Assembly: GCA_964643965.1 (NCBI GenBank) | Contig: CAZXVH010000088.1 | Span: forward strand, 1-22,387 | DNA: 22,387 nucleotides | Reading direction: 5' to 3' | Source of the DNA: GCA-2746795 sp964643965 | GTDB taxonomy: Bacteria; Chloroflexota; Anaerolineae; Promineifilales; Promineifilaceae | Shown here: in pieces, positions 15,549 to 21,304 of the stretch | Numbering within the stretch: position 1 is the first letter of the stretch | Layout: each line of letters begins with the position of its first letter | Notes under the pieces: model-generated | What the model was told of the DNA's origin: nothing | The model's database searches: none | What the model saw: the letters and a program-made list of their open reading frames with translations, nothing else | Position numbers and translations under genes: made by a program

Positions 15549-15730
15549 GGACAGTGGACAGTGAACGGTGGACAGTGGACAGTGGACAGTGGGCAGTGGG
15601 CAGTGGGCAGTGGGCAGTGGACAGTGGATAGTGGACAGTGGATAGTGGACAGTGGACAGTGGACAGTGGACAGTGGACAGTGGACAGTGGACAGTGGACA
15701 GTGAACGGTGGACAGTAGGCAGTGGACAGT
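15549..15730. repeat. Tandem heptamer array, 26 units of GGACAGT
   Basis: Exactly 182 bp make 26 in-phase 7-bp units. Most are GGACAGT; variants are GGGCAGT (four in a row), GGATAGT (two), GAACGGT (two, near the two ends) and AGGCAGT. It fills the gap between the UDP-sugar dehydrogenase and GDP-fucose synthase genes. There are no spacers, so it is not CRISPR. It resembles the heptanucleotide STRR arrays of cyanobacteria in form. The array is open on the - strand as a Ser/Pro/Cys-rich low-complexity frame that I do not regard as a gene. Confidence 0.95.
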
Positions 15731-15784
15731 TTTTAGATGATGACGGTATCACGCTGTTTTGATATGGTGGGTGAGGATGATTTT

Positions 15785-16774
15785 ATGACGATGACACAAA
15801 ATTGGCCGGACAGCCAGACTTTTTGGCAAGATAAACGAGTGATTGTGACGGGCGGGGCGGGGTTTCTCGGTTCGTTTGTGGTGGACAAGCTGCAAGGGCG
15901 GGGGGCGGCGGAGATTGTGTCGCCGCGCTCGGCGGCGTATGATTTGACGCAGTTGGACGCGATTCAGCAGTTGTTGGCGGATACGGCTCAAGGGGGCAGG
16001 CCGGTGGACATGGTGATTCACCTGGCGGCTCGGGTGGGCGGCATTGGCGCCAATCGGGAGAATCCGGCCACGTTTTTCTATGATAATCTGGTGATGGGCA
16101 CCCATTTGCTGCATGAGAGTTACCGGGCGGGGGTGGCCAAGTTTGTGGCGATTGGCACGGTCTGCGCGTATCCCAAGTTTGCCCCGATCCCGTTCCGCGA
16201 ATTGGATTTGTGGAATGGTTACCCCGAGGAGACGAATGCGCCGTATGGCCTGGCCAAGAAGATGATGCTGGTGCAAAGCCAGACGTACCGGGAGCAGTAT
16301 GGTTATAACTCAATTTATTTGCTGCCGGTGAATTTGTATGGGCCGCGTGATAATTTTGATTTGGAAACGAGCCATGTGATCCCGGCGCTGATTCGTAAAT
16401 GTTTGGAGGCGAAGGCGCGAGGTGATGGTTTTATTACGGCCTGGGGGGATGGTTCGCCGACGCGGGAGTTTCTTTATGTGGCGGATGCGGCGGAAGGGAT
16501 TTTGCTGGCGGCGGAACGGTTGAATGAGAGTATGCCGGTGAATCTGGGCAGCGCCTATGAGATCAGCATCAAGGATTTGCTGGAGACGATTGTGCAGGTG
16601 ACAGGTTTTACCGGGGATATCCGTTGGGATACCACGAAACCGAATGGACAGCCGCGGCGCAAGCTGGATACGAGCCGGGCGCAGGCATTGTTTGGCTTTG
16701 AGGCGAAACGGCCGTTTGCGGATGGCCTGCGTGAGACGGTGACGTGGTATGAAGGACAGAAGGGTACGGAATAA
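15785..16774 (+). CDS. fcl: GDP-L-fucose synthase
   Basis: This epimerase/reductase turns GDP-4-keto-6-deoxymannose into GDP-L-fucose for polysaccharide synthesis. Its SDR fold has GGAGFLG (23-29), HLAARVGGIGANRENP, the catalytic Cys127 in GTVCAYP, Tyr154/Lys158 in YGLAKK, the SHVIPAL motif and GSPTREFLYVADAA, all matching Fcl/WcaG. The 329 residues are near the usual length. The frame opens at 15737, but GAGGA at 15773-15777 favours ATG 15785. GDP-mannose 4,6-dehydratase (gmd), its usual partner, is not in the window. The single AACGGCCGTT copy (16707) is read in a third frame (Lys-Arg-Pro-Phe). Confidence 0.92.
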   Translation: MTMTQNWPDSQTFWQDKRVIVTGGAGFLGSFVVDKLQGRGAAEIVSPRSAAYDLTQLDAIQQLLADTAQGGRPVDMVIHLAARVGGIGANRENPATFFYDNLVMGTHLLHESYRAGVAKFVAIGTVCAYPKFAPIPFRELDLWNGYPEETNAPYGLAKKMMLVQSQTYREQYGYNSIYLLPVNLYGPRDNFDLETSHVIPALIRKCLEAKARGDGFITAWGDGSPTREFLYVADAAEGILLAAERLNESMPVNLGSAYEISIKDLLETIVQVTGFTGDIRWDTTKPNGQPRRKLDTSRAQALFGFEAKRPFADGLRETVTWYEGQKGTE

Positions 16775-17113
16775 AAGCGTCCAGCGATATAAGGAGCGTC
16801 CAGGGAGGATGCCCGGAGGACGCCCGGAGGATGACGAATCAATTGGTCATTGTCATTTGTAGCGTAGGGTGCATATAGGTTGGTGGTACGGTAGGGGTAC
16901 AGATTTGAGCCGTTGAATTTTGTTATTGTATTGGAGACAGCGCAAGTGCCTGTCCTGGCAGCCAGTTAAGCTAGAGTTTTCTTTTATAATCGTAAAGAGC
17001 ATGAAAAACATGATGAGTCTTTTTCTGATGACGATCAGAGATTGTGGCGTGTTGGGCGGTGTTGTTTATGATTTGGAGATGGCTCCCAATTGTTGTATAA
17101 GGAGATCTATTCG
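16775..17113. other. Intergenic region, no supported gene
   Basis: Near the start there are two GCGTCCAG words and three tandem 11-bp units (GGAGGATGCCC type, 16804-16836). An open frame at 16920-17126 has no ribosome site and no recognisable protein. The end holds GGAGA (17101-17105), the ribosome site of the next gene. I see nothing else. Confidence 0.5.
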
Positions 17114-17677
17114 ATGGCAAAAGTAAAATTAAACCCTGTGTTGGAGCAGATCAATGGTCAAGTTGGCGACCTGGTTTTTAAGCGGTATCAGGACGAGGTG
17201 ATTCTTGCTCGGAAAGCCAGCCCCGGCAACCATGAACCGACGGCAGCACAACAAGCAACCCGTGATCGGTTTCGGAATGGCGCACACTACGGCAAGATGG
17301 TGATGGCAGACCCCACGCTGAAGGCTGAATATGCCGCTGTGGCAAAGGCGAAGAAGAAACCCATTTTCAGCTTGATGGTAACGGATTATCTGTATGCGCC
17401 GACGGTAACGGCCGTTTCCCTGGAACATTATACGGGAGCGGTTGGCGAGACTGTTTATGTGGCTGCCTTTGATGATTTTGGGGTGACTGAAGTGGCAGTT
17501 TCGTTGTCGGATCAGGATACGATGTTGGAAAGCGGGGTGGCGGCGGCGATAAACGGCCGTTGGGCTTATACCACGACGACGACGGTGACGCCGGGCACTA
17601 CCGTGACGGTGACGGCAACGGCGCTGGATCGGCCGGGGAATATGGGTACGGCAGAGGCGACGATTTTGATCAGTTAA
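17114..17677 (+). CDS. Unknown protein with C-terminal Ig-like domain
   Basis: I do not recognise the N-terminal domain. Residues 1-92 (AKVKLNPVLEQINGQVGDLV then FKRYQDEVILARK) form a conserved-looking module with many Lys/Arg and a PTAAQQATRDRF segment. Residues 97-187 look like one Ig-like beta-sandwich (APTVTAVSLEHY, VGETVYVAAFDDFGVTEVAV, a TTTTTVTPGTTVTVTATALD strand). No signal peptide or TM segment is visible, which is odd for an Ig-domain protein; non-classical export, a phage-like or intracellular structural role are all possible. AAGGAGAT supports ATG 17114. Two AACGGCCGTT copies are present. The stop codon runs into a heptamer repeat. Confidence 0.7.
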   Translation: MAKVKLNPVLEQINGQVGDLVFKRYQDEVILARKASPGNHEPTAAQQATRDRFRNGAHYGKMVMADPTLKAEYAAVAKAKKKPIFSLMVTDYLYAPTVTAVSLEHYTGAVGETVYVAAFDDFGVTEVAVSLSDQDTMLESGVAAAINGRWAYTTTTTVTPGTTVTVTATALDRPGNMGTAEATILIS

Positions 17678-17705
17678 CAGTGGACAGTTTTCAGTTCGCA
17701 GTGTG
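17678..17705. repeat. Short heptamer repeat after a stop codon
   Basis: Four 7-bp units (CAGTGGA, CAGTTTT, CAGTTCG, CAGTGTG) start directly after the TAA at 17675-17677. This is the same arrangement (TTAACAGTG) seen at the end of the GH13 gene. Confidence 0.65.
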
Positions 17706-17821
17706 GGGTATCACTGGAAAGGAAAATTGGTAAGGTGAATTTGGTTTTGTAATGGTAGTCAGGTAATCGTAGATGCGTATGGGTAGCGCCGTGTAATCAG
17801 TAGTTTGTTGGCATGACAGGA

Positions 17822-17862
17822 CAGCCCCCAAGCCGATTGTGGTTTAGGGGCTGCTTCTTTGT
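17822..17862 (+). terminator. Terminator-like hairpin
   Basis: CAGCCCC (17822-17828) pairs with GGGGCTG (17847-17853), with possible extra inner pairs, and is followed by CTTCTTTGT. The stem is GC-rich and the tail T-rich. It could end transcription of the Ig-domain gene. Confidence 0.5.
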
Positions 17863-17901
17863 AAAATATTCCCCTAACCTGGATTAACCAGAAAAGATTT
17901 A

Positions 17902-17965
17902 TCCGCAGATGGCGCAGATGATGCAGATTGTCACTTCGTTTATTTTAATCTGCGTCATCTGCGGA
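17902..17965. repeat. Inverted repeat of the TCCGCAGATGACGCAGATT type
   Basis: The right arm AATCTGCGTCATCTGCGGA (17947-17965) is complementary to the left arm (17902-17929), which contains an extra 9-bp duplication (GCGCAGATG). It resembles a dispersed intergenic element I recall from many environmental bacterial genomes. The function is unknown. Confidence 0.7.
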
Positions 17966-17995
17966 CAAGTTTCTTGTTTTTTGTACAAATTGAAA

Positions 17996-18024
17996 CTGAA
18001 AGCCAGTGACCCATATGCTATACT
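17996..18024 (+). promoter_or_regulatory. Promoter of mntA with leaderless start
   Basis: CTGAAA (17996-18001), a 17-nt spacer and TATACT (18019-18024) precede the ATG at 18031 by only six bases. The predicted transcription start falls on the start codon, and no Shine-Dalgarno site is present. Confidence 0.55.
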
Positions 18025-18030
18025 GGAAAC

Positions 18031-18390
18031 ATGACAGAAACGATATTTGACGCCTCTATTTTGGACGCAGCAAAAGCTCGCCGACGAGTTGAAGACGAAC
18101 AGTTACGTCAACAGGTTTTGCAGAGGACGCTAGATTTTTTAGATGAGTTTGGTTCTCGGCATGAGCTTGGCGGGGTCATTCTATTTGGTTCCTTGATAGC
18201 GCCTGGGCGTTTTGGAACACATTCAGATGTTGATGTGGCTGTTGACGGGATTGACCCAGCGCTGTTTTTCGACTTAATGGCGTCGCTTTCTTTAGCGTTG
18301 GGGCGAGATGTTGACCTGGTAGATTTAAGTCAGTGCCATTTTGCAGAGCGGATTCGCCAAAAGGGGGTGCGGTGGACGAAAAAGTGTTAA
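18031..18390 (+). CDS. mntA: MntA-like minimal nucleotidyltransferase antitoxin
   Basis: This 119-residue minimal nucleotidyltransferase should modify the HEPN toxin encoded next. In the MntA-HepT system the antitoxin adds AMP groups to a toxin tyrosine. The active site is present: GS at 53-54, then SDVDVAV with Asp66 and Asp68, and a third Asp (about 95) in RDVDLVDL. The GS-to-DxD distance is 11 residues, one more than the usual GSX10DXD. The gene overlaps hepT by 19 nt, indicating translational coupling. It probably starts leaderless. Order here is antitoxin first. Confidence 0.85.
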   Translation: MTETIFDASILDAAKARRRVEDEQLRQQVLQRTLDFLDEFGSRHELGGVILFGSLIAPGRFGTHSDVDVAVDGIDPALFFDLMASLSLALGRDVDLVDLSQCHFAERIRQKGVRWTKKC

Positions 18391-18839
18391 TTGTGCTGCA
18401 GGCAGACGTGAGGGGGCAAATGGATTTGATTGACGATGTTTTTACGAAATTAACTGCACGCGCCGTTGATTTGCAGCCTGAAGATGAAATTCAATTAGAG
18501 AGCGCCGCTTACCAACTGCATAATCTTTACAGTGCGGTAGAGGATTTGTTTAAACTCATTGCCAGTCAGTTTGAAAACCAGGTATCAGATATCTCGCGCT
18601 GGCATATTGAACTGTTACAGCGTATGAAGCAAGAGATTCCAGGGGTGCGACCAGCGTTGATTTCGTCAGAAACGTTTAATTTGTTGAATGGGTTACGCAG
18701 TTTTCGTCACTTTTTTCGTCATGCGTATTCGACCCCGATTGAATTTGCTCACCTGCAAATTAATTTGGATAAGGCGCGGCAGGTGCATTCTTCTTTGCAT
18801 AAGGATGTGAATTTATTTTTGGAACGGATTGGGGTTTGA
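18372..18839 (+). CDS. hepT: HepT-like HEPN ribonuclease toxin
   Basis: This all-helical HEPN-domain protein (155 residues) is the expected RNase toxin of the MntA-HepT pair. The catalytic RX4HXY motif is intact as RHFFRHAY, Arg112 to His117 with Tyr119, the residue expected to be AMPylated. Helical segments such as AAYQLHNLYSAVEDLFKLIA fit the fold. The frame reaches back to 18333, inside mntA, but GTG 18372 preceded by a G run is the natural start and gives the 19-nt overlap. The sequence is not the short DUF86 form and is closer to longer HEPN partners. Confidence 0.82.
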   Translation: MDEKVLIVLQADVRGQMDLIDDVFTKLTARAVDLQPEDEIQLESAAYQLHNLYSAVEDLFKLIASQFENQVSDISRWHIELLQRMKQEIPGVRPALISSETFNLLNGLRSFRHFFRHAYSTPIEFAHLQINLDKARQVHSSLHKDVNLFLERIGV

Positions 18840-18888
18840 TAAGATTTTAAGGTGTTGGCCTTCTCAATCTGATAGCACATTTATTAGA

Positions 18889-19079
18889 TAACCCAAGTTG
18901 CCACTATGGATCAAACAACCGAGTGTCATTACTTCGGCGTTGCTCAGTACAGGTCTGAACGAAGTGAAGAATCCCTGCTTTCTTGCTCATTTAATGTCGT
19001 TGGGATGTTTCGTTTCACTCAGCATGACATGTTTCTGGCAAATTTTGCTAAGTTCATTTGAAGGTTGCAACTTTGGTTA
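18889..19079. repeat. Inverted-repeat-bounded element (~190 bp)
   Basis: TAACCCAAGTTGC (18889-18901) and GCAACTTTGGTTA (19067-19079) are 13-bp inverted ends with one mismatch. Inside, CTGAACGAAGTGAAGAATCC is partly repeated in reverse complement (as CTGAGTGAAACGAAACATCC) near 18998-19026, so the unit is nested. It could be a MITE-like or REP-like element. No target duplication is clear. A 60-residue open frame across it is not credible as a gene. Confidence 0.55.
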
Positions 19080-19144
19080 AATAACTGCCCACAAAGGATG
19101 ATCCTGGAAAGATGGAAGCTTTAACCTTTTGGAAGATGGTGACC

Positions 19145-19633
19145 ATGGACACGGAAAATTTATTGGAGCGCCTGATAGATCTGCTTGAGACACATCAGAT
19201 TACTTATTGCGTCATTGGTGGGCAGGCTGTTAATGCTTACGTTGACCCATTAGTTAGTCTAGACCTGGATTTGGCGGTATCAGTGGCACAGTTGGCAGAT
19301 GTGGAAACGCTGTTAGCAAAGTATTTTACGGTGCGCCGTTTTCCACACAGCTTAAATATATCGCTGCCAGGCTCGGATTTGCGGGTACAGGTGCAAACAG
19401 ATCCGCGTTATGGATCATTTCCCGAACATGCCATCATGCGTGAGGTATTGGGCTTAACATTACCTGTCGCTGCGGTGGAGGATGTGCTGCAAGGGAAGAT
19501 TTGGGCGGCGCTAGACGAAGATCGTCGTGGTAGTAAGCGGCAAAAGGATTTGGCTGATATTGCTCGATTGGTAGAGGCATACCCAGCGCTACGAGATCGC
19601 CTGCCGCTAGAGATTGCCCGATGGCTGCTTTAG
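19145..19633 (+). CDS. AbiEii/DUF6036-like nucleotidyltransferase
   Basis: This 162-residue nucleotidyltransferase-fold protein is of the kind found as AbiEii-type toxins or related enzymes. YCVIGGQAVNAYV followed by SLDLDLAV gives the GG and DxD active site. Later, DVLQGKIWAALDEDRRGSKR and KDLADIARL match the basic/acidic helix typical of this group. An ATG at 19112 is also in frame with AAAGGATG before it, but the family usually starts near MDTENLLERLI, and GGAAG precedes 19145. No AbiEi-like antitoxin neighbours it. It sits between two TA pairs and is followed by the first 95-bp repeat. Confidence 0.75.
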   Translation: MDTENLLERLIDLLETHQITYCVIGGQAVNAYVDPLVSLDLDLAVSVAQLADVETLLAKYFTVRRFPHSLNISLPGSDLRVQVQTDPRYGSFPEHAIMREVLGLTLPVAAVEDVLQGKIWAALDEDRRGSKRQKDLADIARLVEAYPALRDRLPLEIARWLL

Positions 19634-19650
19634 GCGCGGGTTGTGTGGGC

Positions 19651-19745
19651 AACGGCCGTTCCCCATCCAACCATGCAGCTAATTGCAGAACCTCAAAAAC
19701 AGACTAACTGATATTCCCCATTATACTGAACAGATAACGGCCGTT
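19651..19745. repeat. 95-bp repeat bounded by AACGGCCGTT, copy A
   Basis: Palindromes at 19651-19660 and 19736-19745 enclose 75 bp. The interior shares long identical blocks with copies B and C: CCCATC near the left end, CAGAACCTCAAAAACAGACT, ATATTCCCCAT and GAACAGAT before the right palindrome. It lies in the gap between the nucleotidyltransferase and the second hepT gene. Confidence 0.9.
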
Positions 19746-19781
19746 ACTTAATCTCACTGAAGAATGATAAATTTTCTATGA

Positions 19782-19787
19782 TATACT
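19782..19787 (+). promoter_or_regulatory. -10 box of the second hepT, very short leader
   Basis: TATACT (19782-19787) lies three bases before ATGATG (19791). No Shine-Dalgarno site is seen, which implies a leaderless start, possibly at the second ATG (19794). The -35 box is weak. Confidence 0.4.
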
Positions 19788-19790
19788 CAA

Positions 19791-20216
19791 ATGATGATTA
19801 ATGGTGTGGTTTTCAATAAGTTGCAGGCGTTGGATCGAACGTTGGTGGAGCTGCGCTCTTTAGGTGAGGTGTCGCCTGAACGGATGCGGCATGACTGGTT
19901 GGTATGGCGAGCTATTGAAAGGGATATTCAGGTGCTGGTAGAGATTGTGATTGACGTGTGCCAGCGAGTGTTGTCTTTGGCAGGGCAAACACCGGCCACT
20001 AATGCGGGCGAAGCTGTGGAAAGATGCATTTATTTGGGGGCGCTGTCTGATAATGATGCTTACCGCAATATGGTACAGTTCCGTAATTTTATTGTGCATC
20101 GTTATGATCGTGTAGACGTGGCTATTTTAGCGGATGTCGTCAATCATCGTTTGTCTGATTTTGATCAATTTAAACACGAGATTTTGGCTTATGTCCAACA
20201 GCAAGACAATAACTGA
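19791..20216 (+). CDS. hepT: HepT-like HEPN ribonuclease toxin (DUF86), second pair
   Basis: This 141-residue HEPN toxin of the compact DUF86/HepT type has helices such as HDWLVWRAIERDIQVLVEIV followed by IDVCQRVL, and the conserved region DAYRNMVQFRNFIVHRYD. The RX4HXY motif is intact (Arg98, His103, Tyr105 in RNFIVHRY). The 3' end overlaps the next gene, its nucleotidyltransferase antitoxin, by 26 nt. The gene order (toxin first) is opposite to the pair at 18031-18839, and the two HepT proteins are not close in sequence. Transcription starts next to the 95-bp repeat copy A. Confidence 0.9.
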   Translation: MMINGVVFNKLQALDRTLVELRSLGEVSPERMRHDWLVWRAIERDIQVLVEIVIDVCQRVLSLAGQTPATNAGEAVERCIYLGALSDNDAYRNMVQFRNFIVHRYDRVDVAILADVVNHRLSDFDQFKHEILAYVQQQDNN

Positions 20217-20589
20217 GGCAGAATGGACGCAGTTAACGGCCGTTTTGGGTCAGGAACCGGCGGTAATGGCGGCCTGGGTGTTTGGCTCGGCAGCGGCAGG
20301 TGAGATTCGGGCGGGGGGCGATTTCGATGTCGGTGTACTTTGGCGGCAGAAGCCATCTTTGGATCAACTGCTCCATTTGCAAAGCGCCTTACAAGCAGTC
20401 CTCAATTTTGAGGAGATTGACCTGGTCACGCTCAATGACGCTTCTTCTATTTTGCGCTTTGAGGCTGTCTCCGGGCGGCACATTTACAGTGCTGACGCGG
20501 GGGAAACGGCCGTTTTTGTGTCGATGACGGCGCGGGAATATGAGGATGATATGGCTATGATACAGCGGGCATTAGCGACCTCAGCCTGA
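20191..20589 (+). CDS. mntA: MntA-like nucleotidyltransferase antitoxin, second pair
   Basis: This minimal nucleotidyltransferase of 132 residues has an exact GSX10DXD motif: GSAAAGEIRAGGDFD, with Gly32, Ser33, Asp44 and Asp46. A third Asp (77) lies in EEIDLVTL. It is expected to AMPylate the preceding HepT. The frame is open from 20134, but ATG 20191, inside the end of hepT, matches the family start. Two AACGGCCGTT copies, both Thr-Ala-Val, are embedded (20235 and 20505), so the palindrome occurs in accessory genes too. Confidence 0.9.
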   Translation: MSNSKTITEAEWTQLTAVLGQEPAVMAAWVFGSAAAGEIRAGGDFDVGVLWRQKPSLDQLLHLQSALQAVLNFEEIDLVTLNDASSILRFEAVSGRHIYSADAGETAVFVSMTAREYEDDMAMIQRALATSA

Positions 20590-20599
20590 AAGATTTAGT

Positions 20600-20697
20600 T
20601 ACTGGAGTCTGGCGAATTTCATTTTTACCTCGAGTAATGTAAAGCGATTTGGCAAACGCTCTACACTGGCAATCGCAAAAAACGCCAGTGTCCAGTA
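20600..20697. repeat. Inverted repeat upstream of the RelB-like gene
   Basis: TACTGGAGTCTGGCG (20600-20614) pairs with CGCCAGTGTCCAGTA (20683-20697), 13 of 15 matching. The right arm can instead form a perfect local 8-bp hairpin, ACACTGGC (20663-20670) with GCCAGTGT (20684-20691). These two exclusive structures lie 20 nt before the relB start. They could be an operator, a terminator for mntA or a small mobile relic. Confidence 0.55.
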
Positions 20698-20717
20698 AAT
20701 TTAAAGGAGTGTCTACA

Positions 20718-20960
20718 ATGATGGAAACCAGCCCTTTGATTGATGGCGCAGCAGAAGCGTTCTACAGGATTTTTCGTACGCTTCCTCCTGAAGATCGTGC
20801 AGCTATTACCCAATATATTTTGGCAGATGAAGATGTGCAGAAAACCCTGGGTTTGTTAGAAATTCCCAATGTGGACACGATTCAGGCGTTTGCAGAGAGC
20901 CGACAAAATACAGCCTTTTTTGATACGGTTGATGCGCTACGAGCGGATCTTTTGTCTTGA
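20718..20960 (+). CDS. RelB-family antitoxin
   Basis: This 80-residue antitoxin has a helical N-terminal part (AAEAFYRIFRTLPPEDRAAI) and a C-terminal tail IPNVDTIQAFAESRQ followed by FFDTVDALRADL. The tail matches the RelB/DinJ toxin-binding signature (IPNxxT..A..E.R....F.sv..l.adL). AAAGGAG (20703-20709) supports ATG 20718; the frame upstream to 20649 has no start signal. The stop overlaps the start of a truncated RelE-like frame by the TTGA arrangement. The partner toxin is broken, so this may be an orphan antitoxin. Confidence 0.75.
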   Translation: MMETSPLIDGAAEAFYRIFRTLPPEDRAAITQYILADEDVQKTLGLLEIPNVDTIQAFAESRQNTAFFDTVDALRADLLS

Positions 20961-21097
20961 GCCTCGGTATCAGACGAACCAACCAGTTCAAAAGAATGGA
21001 ACTGGCACTCAATCAGATTTATTCTCTTGATTTCACCTCAACTTACCCATTTTGCAGACTTGGAAAATGTTTATTTAACCGGGATTATGGTTGGTAA
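20957..21097 (+). pseudogene. Truncated RelE/YafQ-like toxin relic
   Basis: From TTG 20957, overlapping the RelB stop, the frame reads LSLGIRRTNQFKRMELAL, which resembles the start of RelE-superfamily toxins (xIxxTxQFKKD). About 46 codons are open, against ~90 in intact toxins. After the first ~20 residues similarity is not evident. The TAA stop at 21095-21097 is formed at the edge of the 95-bp repeat copy B (which starts at 21096), suggesting that repeat insertion or deletion cut the gene. The identification rests on few residues. Confidence 0.45.
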
Positions 21098-21190
21098 CGG
21101 CCGTTTCCCATCCAACTATGCGGACAATTGCAGAACATCAAAAACAGACCGACTAATATTCCCCATCACGTTGAACAGATAACGGCCGTT
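21096..21190. repeat. 95-bp repeat bounded by AACGGCCGTT, copy B
   Basis: Palindromes at 21096-21105 and 21181-21190 enclose 75 bp closely similar to copy A: TCCCATCCAACTATGC, AATTGCAGAACATCAAAAAC, then AATATTCCCCATCACG and GAACAGAT. The right palindrome is shared with an adjoining unit (21181-21273). Confidence 0.9.
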
Positions 21191-21273
21191 TCCCATCCAA
21201 CTATGCAGCTAATTACAGAACCTCAAAAGTGGACTGGCTGGGAATCAGGCTGGCGGGAGTGCAAACGGCCGTT
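21181..21273. repeat. Second palindrome-bounded repeat unit (93 bp)
   Basis: It shares its left palindrome with copy B and ends with a third one at 21264-21273. The left half repeats copy A/B (TCCCATCCAACTATGCAGC, ATTACAGAACCTCAAAA). The right half (GGACTGGCTGG and onward) differs, but matches the sequence that follows copy C at 22346-22356. So two unit types alternate. Confidence 0.8.
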
Positions 21274-21304
21274 TTGCCCATTGCCAGGAAGAAAATGATA
21301 TACT
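21274..21304 (+). promoter_or_regulatory. Promoter-like sequence after the repeats
   Basis: TTGCCC (21274-21279) and TATACT (21299-21304) have a 19-nt spacer. The -10 lies in GATATACT, the same octamer as upstream of the second hepT. It directly follows the last palindrome. The downstream gene starts about 147 nt later. Confidence 0.35.

Larger units (their letters stand above)
17678..18030. other. Intergenic region between the Ig-domain gene and the TA island
   Basis: It holds a short heptamer repeat (17678-17705), a terminator-like hairpin (17822-17853), a long TCCGCAGATG-type inverted repeat (17902-17965) and the MntA promoter. No coding frame is supported. Confidence 0.55.

Noticed and set aside
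15549..15730. CRISPR array
   Set aside because: The units are 7 bp and contiguous with no spacers; it is a simple tandem heptamer array.
15435..15752. Minus-strand open frame of Ser/Pro/Cys/His-rich repeats
   Set aside because: It is the translation of the heptamer array, with no ribosome site and low complexity, and overlaps two real genes.
16920..17126. 68-residue open frame
   Set aside because: No start signal or recognisable motif; it overlaps the ribosome site and start of the real gene at 17114.
18898..19080. 60-residue open frame
   Set aside because: It coincides with the inverted-repeat element, has no ribosome site and no protein-like composition.
21096..21190. Integron attC site
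   Set aside because: ATCCAAC near the left end and GTTGAAC near the right end of copy B fit RYYYAAC...GTTRRRY, but copies A and C do not keep both, and no integron integrase is in the window.
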